A program made the position numbers and the translations under genes. From GAS368 sp965227745 (GTDB taxonomy: Bacteria > Verrucomicrobiota > Verrucomicrobiia > Opitutales > Opitutaceae), in contig OZ245769.1 in the NCBI GenBank assembly GCA_965227745.1, forward strand, positions 2,790,001 to 2,854,000: DNA of 64,000 bases, written 5' to 3'. Below the pieces are notes generated by a model. It was not told the DNA's origin. It saw only the letters and a program-made list of their open reading frames with translations, and searched no databases. Below, piece after piece: positions 17,555-24,568 of this stretch (position 1 is the first letter of the stretch; every line of letters starts with the position of its first letter).

Positions 17555-18132
17555 TTTGGGTCTCTGCGATTGAGCTGATTCATGGCAGCCTCGGTGCCGC
17601 GGGAAAGCAGCAGGTCGAGGCCGGTGACATGAATTTCGAGTTTTTGATTTAAGAGCGTTTGCTGTTCTGAAGTGAATTTTCCGAGGACGAAGTCTGCCAG
17701 ATCCATTTGCGCGGGTTGCTTCGGGCCGATCCCGATCCGGTAGCGGGCGAACCCACTGCCGAGGTGCTCGAGGAGGCTGGCCACACCATTGTGACCACCG
17801 GCGCTGCCGGTGACGGATACCTTGACCAACCCGAGGTCGATCGTGATGTCGTCATAGACGGCGGCGATGTCGGCCACCGGTATCTTGAAATACCGGGCCA
17901 TGGCGCCGACGGCGGTGCCGCTGGCGTTCATGAAGGTCTGTGGCTTGACGAGCCAGCGAGTGCGGCCGGGAGTATCCCAGCGCGCCACCTCCGCGTCAAA
18001 CTGGGCCACGTGTTGCCACGTGAGACCCTGTTTTTTCGCGAAAGCGTCGAGGACGACCCAGCCGATGTTGTGGCGGGTGGCCTCGTAACTGCGGCCCGGA
18101 TTGCCGAGACCGGCAACGAGCGAAATGGACAT
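17551..18132 (-). CDS. pth: Peptidyl-tRNA hydrolase
   Basis: The 193-residue protein has the family signature VAGLGNPGRSYEATRHNIGW with the catalytic His near residue 22. It also has KPQTFMNASGTAV with the substrate Asn, VYDDITIDLGLVKV with the catalytic Asp, and the second signature GSAGGHNGVASLLEHLG. Pth frees tRNA from peptidyl-tRNAs dropped by ribosomes. It sits between the bL25 gene and rpsF, a common order. Confidence 0.97.
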   Translation of the reverse strand: MSISLVAGLGNPGRSYEATRHNIGWVVLDAFAKKQGLTWQHVAQFDAEVARWDTPGRTRWLVKPQTFMNASGTAVGAMARYFKIPVADIAAVYDDITIDLGLVKVSVTGSAGGHNGVASLLEHLGSGFARYRIGIGPKQPAQMDLADFVLGKFTSEQQTLLNQKLEIHVTGLDLLLSRGTEAAMNQLNRRDPK

Positions 18133-18198
18133 GACTCAAAGAACGTTCGCCCCAACCCCGCCGCGGTGAGGCGGCAGGGTGGCGGAAGGGAACAAGAA

Positions 18199-18963
18199 TT
18201 ACTTCTTGGCGGGAGCGGCCGGCTTGGCGCCGGCGGCGGGAGCAGCGGCCTTGGCGCCAGCCGCGGGAGCGGCGGCCTTGGCATCGCCAGCGGCCGGAGC
18301 GGCGGCGGCACCAGCGGCCGGGGCAGCAGCACCAGCGGCGGGAGCGGCAGCGGCACCCTCGGCGGGCGTGGCGGCAGCGGCGACTTCCTGCACGATCTCG
18401 GCGACGGGCTCGACGCACGAAACGACGGGCTGGCCCTTCAAATCCATGAACTCGACGCCAGCGATCGGCTTCAAGCCGCCGACCTTGATCGTCTCACCGA
18501 CCTTGAGCTCGGTGACGTCGACCTCGATGGCCTCCGGGAGATCCTTGGGCAGCGTGCGGATGCGCAGCGTCTGCGTATTGAGCTCGAGAACGCCACTCTG
18601 GTTCTTCACGCCAAAGGACTCACCGACGACGCGGATGACGACGCGGATCTCGAATTTCTCATCGGGCTTCACCTCCTGAAGGTCGACGTGGAGATACTTG
18701 TCCGTGATCGGATCGCGCTGCACTTCCTGGAAGAAGGAGAGGGCCTTTTCGCCCTTTTCGCGAGCGAGCTCGATGAGGACGGCGCGGCCGCCGATCGCCT
18801 TGCGCAGGCGGATGAACTCCGGGCCATCGATGGAGAGCGACTCCGGCTTGGTATGCTTGCCGTAGAGGATCGCGGGAACGCGATTGGCCTTGCGGAGGCG
18901 ACGGGAAGCGCTGCGACCAATCTGGGCGCGCGCGGTGACGTTTAGTTTGAACTGTTGGCTCAT
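18199..18963 (-). CDS. rplY: Ribosomal protein bL25 (general stress protein Ctc)
   Basis: ATG 18963 is chosen because the protein then opens MSQQFKLNVTARAQIGRSAS, the bL25 start; 42 upstream codons in the same frame are not family-like. Product 254 residues. The 5S rRNA-binding domain includes RRLRKANRVPAILYGKHTKP. The Ctc-type beta domain follows (LHVDLQEVKPDEKFEIRV, then LRIRTLPKDLPEAIEVDV). The last ~65 residues are almost only Ala, Pro, Gly and Lys in repeated AAPAAGAKAA units. This is an unusual low-complexity tail, but comparable tails occur on some L25 proteins. First gene of the pth-rpsF-ssb-rplI run. Confidence 0.94.
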   Translation of the reverse strand: MSQQFKLNVTARAQIGRSASRRLRKANRVPAILYGKHTKPESLSIDGPEFIRLRKAIGGRAVLIELAREKGEKALSFFQEVQRDPITDKYLHVDLQEVKPDEKFEIRVVIRVVGESFGVKNQSGVLELNTQTLRIRTLPKDLPEAIEVDVTELKVGETIKVGGLKPIAGVEFMDLKGQPVVSCVEPVAEIVQEVAAAATPAEGAAAAPAAGAAAPAAGAAAAPAAGDAKAAAPAAGAKAAAPAAGAKPAAPAKK

Positions 18964-19122
18964 AGGTTTCGTTCCCCCTGTCACCCCGGAATGAGGGCAG
19001 GCGTAATGGAAAAGAGGGTCAGTAGAAACAATTCCGAGGGGGGTTGGCAAGGAAAAGGTGAGGGAGGAGGCGCTTCCCGACGAAGTCAAATCCTAGGCCG
19101 TCTCAATATGGAAAATTACCGC

Positions 19123-20208
19123 CTAAGAAATTTCGGTTCTCAAACTTAACGGAATTCTATCAACGCCATAGCTTTCCAATTTCAGAATTATTTCGGAGGC
19201 ATCCCTAACTAGCTCCTGGGATGACCTAATCTCTTGCCAAGTCATCCACTTGCAACGCTGACCAACTCTGTGACCTCCTCCGACAATTTTATCCACTACG
19301 AACTCTGCGCGAGTGATAGGGCCGACGGACTGACACGATTCGTCGACTGCCACCGAGAAAAGATTATATTGATAATCCGTAAGAACGTTCTGACGTGATG
19401 ATATACGTCTATCTCTTACAGTAGTAAGTCGGGTCAAATTTTGAATGGCGGTATCCCTAAGGCCAATCTCCTCCCTAAGTTCACGAAGAGCACATATCTC
19501 GGCAGTCGAGTCATTCGAATCTTGGATACCGCCAACAAACCAAAAATATCCGCCCCACGCATCGGACCATCGCATCAAAAAGACGGGCGCCGAGCTCCGC
19601 TTTGCCTTAATTAAAATTAGCGAACTCGACGCGTTCCTTATGGCTGCAGCCTTCTCAAAGCCTCCCGACGCAAGTATTCTAAATTCTTCTATAGACCGAA
19701 TAATATTTCCAAGTTTTTCGGCTGGAGGGTTTTGCGTGCCTTTTGCTTTCCATTCACCGGCAAAGCCAATATTTGCTTTAGCGCTTGCGACAAGCATCCG
19801 AATAAATAATTCCGCACGTTCTGATACCGGCCGAATCCTCCCGTCATCCTTCATTTCTACAATCTTTAGTCTGCGTAGCAATATCCCATATGCGCCGTAG
19901 AGAAAACGCTCCGCATCGTTTTCTAGTGTTGGTGATTTCTCGACGAGAGCGACGAGTGCCCTGGCGACGCACTCTTCATTTCCCTTGATGTCGCTAGCGG
20001 TTAACGTGCGCGCCACACCGTGGGAAGCACCATAGACAAAATGATCACGCAAAACGGTAGCTTGCGCAGCAACCTGACCAGTTAGTGTCGTAAAAAAGAA
20101 AATGTACGCCTCCCATGATTTTGGGTCGCTCATTACCCAGCAAACCGATCCAATTACCGACACAAAGGAAACTCCAAGCAATAAGAGTTTATGGGAATAC
20201 CTAATCAT
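19123..20208 (-). CDS. Membrane-anchored Nudix-domain protein, probably acquired
   Basis: The 361-residue protein opens with two hydrophobic helices (about residues 7-26 and 34-50), then a ~130-residue mostly helical middle part without a recognised domain. A Nudix hydrolase-like domain follows from about residue 195: FLMRWSDAWGGYFWFVGGIQ and then the box core RELREEIGL. The core REUxEExGU residues are kept, but the spacing from the first Gly is one residue longer than usual and the upstream Glu of the box is Ser. Activity may thus be altered. Base composition is clearly lower in GC than the surroundings (24 of 60 bases are G/C at 19681-19740), pointing to transfer. Two-helix membrane modules joined to Nudix-type domains are known from nucleotide-signalled conflict systems. 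A role in defence is possible here but not shown. Confidence 0.7.
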   Translation of the reverse strand: MIRYSHKLLLLGVSFVSVIGSVCWVMSDPKSWEAYIFFFTTLTGQVAAQATVLRDHFVYGASHGVARTLTASDIKGNEECVARALVALVEKSPTLENDAERFLYGAYGILLRRLKIVEMKDDGRIRPVSERAELFIRMLVASAKANIGFAGEWKAKGTQNPPAEKLGNIIRSIEEFRILASGGFEKAAAIRNASSSLILIKAKRSSAPVFLMRWSDAWGGYFWFVGGIQDSNDSTAEICALRELREEIGLRDTAIQNLTRLTTVRDRRISSRQNVLTDYQYNLFSVAVDESCQSVGPITRAEFVVDKIVGGGHRVGQRCKWMTWQEIRSSQELVRDASEIILKLESYGVDRIPLSLRTEIS

Positions 20209-20374
20209 GGAGTTGATGAATGGTGAATTTAAGACTTAGGTCTATCGGCCTCCATCGTTTATAGTCAAGGTCATGTGGGTCGCGGCAAGTTACGAGCAAC
20301 TGAAAATGATTTGGACGTAAGCCCATGATATTCGACTCGAGCGCCGCCTTGCCTAACACAAGGTTAACTCCAGC

Positions 20375-20875
20375 CTATTTGTTTGGGCTCAAATTCTCTG
20401 GCGAAAGGCCAAATCGAGACATAGCAACGCTGGCCAGGCATGGCAGAGGATTGAGGTTCAGGGGTTCTCGCTGCCCCATCCTCTGCCCTTCGCCCCACAT
20501 AGTCTCGGCTATGGACGGATCGGACATAAGAATTTCATCGAGCACAGCGGTGAGGCGAGTGAGTTGCGGAGACGCGTCGATGGTCTTGAAGAGTTTCCGA
20601 AACGTCGGCTCTACGGGATCGGTAAAAACTAGAAATTGATCGTCGTCGCCGCATTGGTGCCCGCAGCAGAGCGCGAGGCGGAAGCCTTCGTTTTTCACCG
20701 GCAGGTACCAGCCCCAGTCTTCCGCAACAAAGGGCTCGGTGGCAATGCCACGCTCATTGAGTTTCTCCACGAGGTACTCGGAGAGGTGTTTGCCCTAAAG
20801 ACCGGGATTAATCTCTTCTTCCTCACCCGGATAAGGCGGGAATTTTTCGGAGCGGAACTCGACTTGCGTTTTCAT
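20375..20875 (-). pseudogene. Hypothetical gene broken by an in-frame TAG
   Basis: Reading from ATG 20875 gives MKTQVEFRSEKFPPYPGEEE, then INPGL, a TAG codon (20795-20797), and without frame change GKHLSEYLVEKLNERGIATE and a further ~115 residues including EDWGWYLPVKNEGFRLALCC. The two parts read as one protein: from memory, a family of bacterial hypothetical proteins has an INPGLWGK-like stretch here, so the TAG probably replaced a Trp codon. The last ~35 residues (after MWGEGQ) look unlike protein, which suggests that the original end was also lost. A sequencing error or stop-codon readthrough are alternatives. Function unknown. Confidence 0.65.
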
Positions 20876-21014
20876 GGGATGAGGAAGCTCGACGGAGGGG
20901 AGTACGAGTACAAAGAAGGCCCGTTGCGTAACGGGAACGGGTTACCGAATTGGGGGAAACACATACCCTTGCAAGTCGCAACGTCGGGCCGTGAGCGGGG
21001 TCCAAGACCCGCCC

Positions 21015-21644
21015 ATGCCTGCCCTAACTTGTCCCCATTGCGGCCAGACCCACACCTTGCCCAACCTCGCGGCGGGCGAACGGGCGATGTGCGTGCGGTG
21101 CGATACCACGCTCGCGCGGGGGGCGCGGTTGGGCGGGGAGTCGGCGCTGGCGTTTGCGGTCACGGGGCTTTGCCTCGCGGTGCCGGCGACGCTGCTGCCG
21201 TTTGTCGAGGTCTCGAAATTCTCGGCGGACCGGGTGAGCACGGCTTTCAGCGGCGTGCGGGCGTTGTGGGACAACGGCATGCACCTGCTGGCGTTGTGGG
21301 TCTTTCTCTGCGGGCTGCTCGTGCCGTACCTGCTGCTCGGCGCGTTGACGGGGATTTTGCTGCTGCTCCGCACGCGGCCCGATCCCGAGGGCTGCGCCCC
21401 GCAACTCCTGCTGCGCATCGTGCGCGCGTTTGAGCACTGGTCTCTGCCCGAGGTGCATGTGCTGGCGGTGCTCGTGGCCTTTGCGAAGCTGGGCAGCCTC
21501 GTCCACGTCAACCCCGGCCCCGGCCTGTATTGCTACGCCGCGATGAGCGCCTGCCTGCTGACGGCGTGGAGCAGTTTTGAGCACTATCACCTCCCGCGCC
21601 TCGGCCTGCACGAGGAAAGCCAGCCGGCGGTGGAATTGCCGTGA
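21015..21644 (+). CDS. pqiA: PqiA-type membrane protein, with zinc-ribbon start
   Basis: The product of ~209 residues starts at ATG 21015 (a GTG at 20991 is an alternative). It opens with a CPHC...CVRC zinc-ribbon-like pair, followed by four predicted membrane helices including LAFAVTGLCLAVPATLLPFV, LLALWVFLCGLLVPYLLL and VHVLAVLVAFAKLGSLV. This is the PqiA half-domain pattern (E. coli PqiA carries two such halves in one chain). PqiA works with the MCE protein PqiB in moving lipids between inner and outer membrane. The second half is a separate gene that begins 4 bases after this stop. Confidence 0.85.
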   Translation: MPALTCPHCGQTHTLPNLAAGERAMCVRCDTTLARGARLGGESALAFAVTGLCLAVPATLLPFVEVSKFSADRVSTAFSGVRALWDNGMHLLALWVFLCGLLVPYLLLGALTGILLLLRTRPDPEGCAPQLLLRIVRAFEHWSLPEVHVLAVLVAFAKLGSLVHVNPGPGLYCYAAMSACLLTAWSSFEHYHLPRLGLHEESQPAVELP

Positions 21645-21648
21645 GGGT

Positions 21649-22320
21649 ATGACCTTCGATTCCGCGCAAGTTCTCGGCACGGTCTTTCATCGCTCGCGGG
21701 CGCGGGCGACGGCGTTTGGGCTGGCGGCGGCGATCATGCTCGTGCCGGCCAATTTGCTCCCGGTGATGACGATCGATCTGCCGGGCCAGGGCCGCACAGA
21801 CACGATTTTCTCGGGCGTGGTGAGCCTCTTCGAGAGCGGGCTGTGGCCGCTGGGCGTGATCGTGTTTACGGCGAGTTTCCTCGTGCCGGTGCTCAAGCTC
21901 GTGGGGCTAACGTGGCTGCTCGTCGGCACGCACCGGCCGGGCCTCGCCTCGGCGCGCACGCTCACGCATCTCTACCGCGCGCTCGATTTCATCGGGCGGT
22001 GGTCGATGTTGGACGTGTTTCTCGTGGCGTTTCTCGCGGGCGCGGTGCAGTTCGGCCGGCTCGCGACCGTGACGCCCCAGCCCGGCATCATGGCCTTTGC
22101 CGCCGCCGTGGTTTTTACGATGCTGGCCACCGCGGCGTTTGATCCGCGCTTGTTGTGGCGCAACGAGCGAAGCCCCTCCGCCCCGCGTCACCCGCCCTCC
22201 GCGCCGGACGGCGACTCACCTCCCCGCGACCCATCGTCCCCTCCCCCGCCTTCCCGCCCCCGCGCCCACGCCTCACGCCGCCCACGTCGCGGCGGCGGCC
22301 CCGCCCCTTTATCGCCATGA
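21649..22320 (+). CDS. pqiA: Second PqiA-type membrane protein
   Basis: From ATG 21649 the protein has 223 residues. It has four membrane helices (AFGLAAAIMLVPANLLPVMT, GVIVFTASFLVPVLKLVGL, then two more around SMLDVFLVAFLAGAVQFG and GIMAFAAAVVFTMLATAAF), with the PqiA-like pattern DTIFSGVVSLFESGLWPLGV. There is no zinc ribbon, so it corresponds to the C-terminal half of E. coli PqiA. A Pro/Ser/Arg-rich tail of about 40 residues follows. The stop overlaps the ATG of the MCE gene by four bases, so all three genes form an operon. Confidence 0.85.
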   Translation: MTFDSAQVLGTVFHRSRARATAFGLAAAIMLVPANLLPVMTIDLPGQGRTDTIFSGVVSLFESGLWPLGVIVFTASFLVPVLKLVGLTWLLVGTHRPGLASARTLTHLYRALDFIGRWSMLDVFLVAFLAGAVQFGRLATVTPQPGIMAFAAAVVFTMLATAAFDPRLLWRNERSPSAPRHPPSAPDGDSPPRDPSSPPPPSRPRAHASRRPRRGGGPAPLSP

Positions 22321-23246
22321 GCACACCCTCGCCGAAGATCACCCGTCGCCGCAGTTTTCCCGCCGTCTGGCTCGTGCCCATCGTGGCGCTGCTCGTCGGC
22401 GGCTGGCTCGTGTTTCGCGAGGTGCGCAACCACGGCCCCGAGATCACGCTGCACTTCGCGAGCGGCGCCGGCGTGGAGCCCAACAAGACCGAACTCGTCC
22501 ACCAAGGCGTGACGGTCGGCGTGGTGACCGCGATGAAGCTCGACGACGATCTCAACGGCGTGACGCTCCAACTCCGCCTCAACAAAGGCGCCGAGAGCTT
22601 CGCCCGCGCCGGCGCGCAATTCTGGATCGTGCGCCCGCAGGTGAGCCTCGCCGGCGTGCGCGGCCTCGAGACGCTGATCGCCGGCGTGCAACTCGCGGGC
22701 CGCCCCGGCCAAGGCGAGGAGACGAAAGACTTCGCCGGCCTTGATCGCCCGCCCGTACCCGACGCCACGGACTCCGGCCGCGCCTTTCTCCTCCGCTCCG
22801 ACAAGCTCGGCTCTCTCACCACCGGCTCGCCGGTTTACTACCGCGAAGTCAAAGTCGGCGCCGTCGAAACCAGCCGCCTCGCCGACGACTCCACCGAAGT
22901 CCTGATCCGCATCCGCATCTACACGCCCTACCTCGCGCTCGTGCGGACCAACTCGCAGTTTTGGAATGCGGGCGGCGTCGATTTCAAAGTCAGCCTCCTC
23001 GGCGCGGAGCTCAAGAGTACGTCGCTCCAATCCATCTTCACCGGCGGCGTGGAATTCGCCACCCCCGATGAAGGCGGCCTCGCCCCCGTCGCCGACGACG
23101 GCGCGCGCTTCCCCCTCCACGAGGGCCCCGAAAAAGCCTGGCTCAAGTGGCGCCCGCGCATCCCCATCACCCCCACCGACGCCGAGCCCGTCCGCAATCG
23201 CGGCCCCGCGATGCCGATGGCGGTGCCGGCGAAGGCGGGGAGTTAA
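22317..23246 (+). CDS. pqiB: PqiB-like MCE-domain protein
   Basis: The 309-residue protein has one N-terminal membrane helix (FPAVWLVPIVALLVGGWLVF) and two MCE-type domains: the first from ITLHFASGAGVEPNKTELVH with the QGVTVGVVTAM strand pair, the second near AFLLRSDKLGSLTTGSPVYY with REVKVGAVE. E. coli PqiB has three MCE domains in ~546 residues, so this is a shorter version. MCE proteins form hexameric tunnels for phospholipids across the periplasm. A PqiC-like lipoprotein is not seen nearby. The low-complexity Pro/Ala tail ends at the stop. Confidence 0.85.
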   Translation: MSTPSPKITRRRSFPAVWLVPIVALLVGGWLVFREVRNHGPEITLHFASGAGVEPNKTELVHQGVTVGVVTAMKLDDDLNGVTLQLRLNKGAESFARAGAQFWIVRPQVSLAGVRGLETLIAGVQLAGRPGQGEETKDFAGLDRPPVPDATDSGRAFLLRSDKLGSLTTGSPVYYREVKVGAVETSRLADDSTEVLIRIRIYTPYLALVRTNSQFWNAGGVDFKVSLLGAELKSTSLQSIFTGGVEFATPDEGGLAPVADDGARFPLHEGPEKAWLKWRPRIPITPTDAEPVRNRGPAMPMAVPAKAGS

Positions 23247-23247
23247 A

Positions 23248-23274
23248 GATTCCGTCACCGCTTGTGACAGAATC
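23248..23274 (+). other. Hairpin right after the pqi operon
   Basis: GATTCCGTCAC (23248-23258) and GTGACAGAATC (23264-23274) form an 11-bp stem with one mismatch-type pair and a 5-base loop, starting two bases after the stop. There is no T run, so it may protect the 3' end rather than terminate. Confidence 0.45.
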
Positions 23275-23400
23275 CGTGAAGCGCATTTACGCCGTGCGTA
23301 GTCGCTGCGCTTTTCATCACGCAAAATAAATCCACGCTCGCACGCCTTGGCGTGGCGAAATAAACGTGATTGGCCTTCCTCCCCGCCGCCCGATCACGAC

Positions 23401-24531
23401 ATGACCAAGCGTTCCTCGAAACCCGCCAAGCCAGTCGTCGCACTTCCCACGGACTACGCGCCGCTGCTCGCGGAGATCAAGGCCCGCGTGCAAGCCACGC
23501 GCACCAAGGCCGCGCTCGCGGCCAATCGCGAGCTACTCGCGCTATATTGGGACATAGGCCGGCTAGTTCTTGATCGCCAGCGGCAAGAGGGCTGGGGCAC
23601 CAAGGTGATTGGTCGACTATCGGAAGATCTGCAGCGCGAGTTTGCGGGCCAGCAGGGTTTCTCGCCGCGCAATCTGAAATACATGCGCGCTTTTGCCGAG
23701 GCGTGGCCAAACACGGCAATTGTGCAACGGCCTGTTGCACAAATAGGCGAACGTAGAAGCTCCAGCCCCGCTGATCAGCCCACCACGGCAATTGTGCAAC
23801 AGCCTGTTGCACAATTACCGTGGCGCCATCACACGATTCTACTTGATCGGTTACCAGATACCGAAGCCCGGCTCTGGTATGCTGCCAAAGCCATCGAACA
23901 TGGCTGGTCTAGCAACGTCCTCGCACTGCAGATCGAGGCCGGCCTCCACGAGCGCCAAGGCAAGGCCATCACGAACTTCAAGCAGACGCTGCCGCCCGCC
24001 CAGTCCGACCTCGCGCAGGGCATCACGAAAGACCCGTATCTTTTCGATTTCCTCGCGCTGCGCGAAGACGCCAACGAACGCGCCGTTGAAATCGGCCTTA
24101 TCGCCCAGGTGGAGAAATTCCTGCTCGAGCTCGGCGCGGGCTTCGCCCTCGTCGGACGGCAGGTCCACCTCGAGGTGGGCGATCAAGACTTTTACCTCGA
24201 TCTCCTCTTCTATCACTTGAAGTTGCGCTGCTTCGTCGTGATCGACCTGAAGGCGCGCGACTTCACGCCCGAGGCCGCGGGCAAGATGAACTTTTACCTC
24301 TCCGCCGTGGACGACCGCTTTCGCACCCCCGGCGATCAGCCCTCGATTGGTCTCATCCTCTGCCGCAGCAAACAGCGCGTGATCGCCGAGTACGCGCTGC
24401 GCGACATGACGAAGCCGATGGGCATCGCCGGCTACGTGACCAAGCTCGTCGACTCGTTGCCGAAATCGCTCAAAGGCGCTATCCCCTCCGTCGCAGAATT
24501 GGAAAAAGGACTGACGCGGAAAGCACCCTAG
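23401..24531 (+). CDS. DUF1016 (YhcG-type) PD-(D/E)XK nuclease-like protein
   Basis: The 376-residue protein from ATG 23401 matches the DUF1016/YhcG layout. The N-terminal domain has ANRELLALYWDIGRLVLDRQ, GWGTKVIGRLSEDLQREF and SPRNLKYMRAFAEAWP. The C-terminal nuclease fold has LVGRQVHLEVGDQDFYLDLL and FVVIDLKARDFTPEAAGKMN, giving the D...D-x-K core. Proteins of this family occur in accessory DNA and have been linked to restriction-like functions; the role here is not known. The linker contains a 24-codon tandem duplication of TAIVQxPVAQ carrying DNA palindromes. No partner methylase lies beside it. Confidence 0.85.
   Translation: MTKRSSKPAKPVVALPTDYAPLLAEIKARVQATRTKAALAANRELLALYWDIGRLVLDRQRQEGWGTKVIGRLSEDLQREFAGQQGFSPRNLKYMRAFAEAWPNTAIVQRPVAQIGERRSSSPADQPTTAIVQQPVAQLPWRHHTILLDRLPDTEARLWYAAKAIEHGWSSNVLALQIEAGLHERQGKAITNFKQTLPPAQSDLAQGITKDPYLFDFLALREDANERAVEIGLIAQVEKFLLELGAGFALVGRQVHLEVGDQDFYLDLLFYHLKLRCFVVIDLKARDFTPEAAGKMNFYLSAVDDRFRTPGDQPSIGLILCRSKQRVIAEYALRDMTKPMGIAGYVTKLVDSLPKSLKGAIPSVAELEKGLTRKAP
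23713..23815. repeat. Duplicated palindrome inside the DUF1016 gene
   Basis: ACGGCAATTGTGCAAC...GTTGCACAA occurs at 23713 and again 72 bases later at 23785. Each copy contains the inverted pair TTGTGCAAC/GTTGCACAA around a 6-base centre. The duplication is in frame (24 codons) and repeats TAIVQ(R/Q)PVAQ. The second copy, followed by LPW, resembles the usual family sequence, so the first looks inserted. Confidence 0.75.
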
Positions 24532-24568
24532 CGATTTTCCGCGATTCGACGGGCTTCGCGCAACGCGC

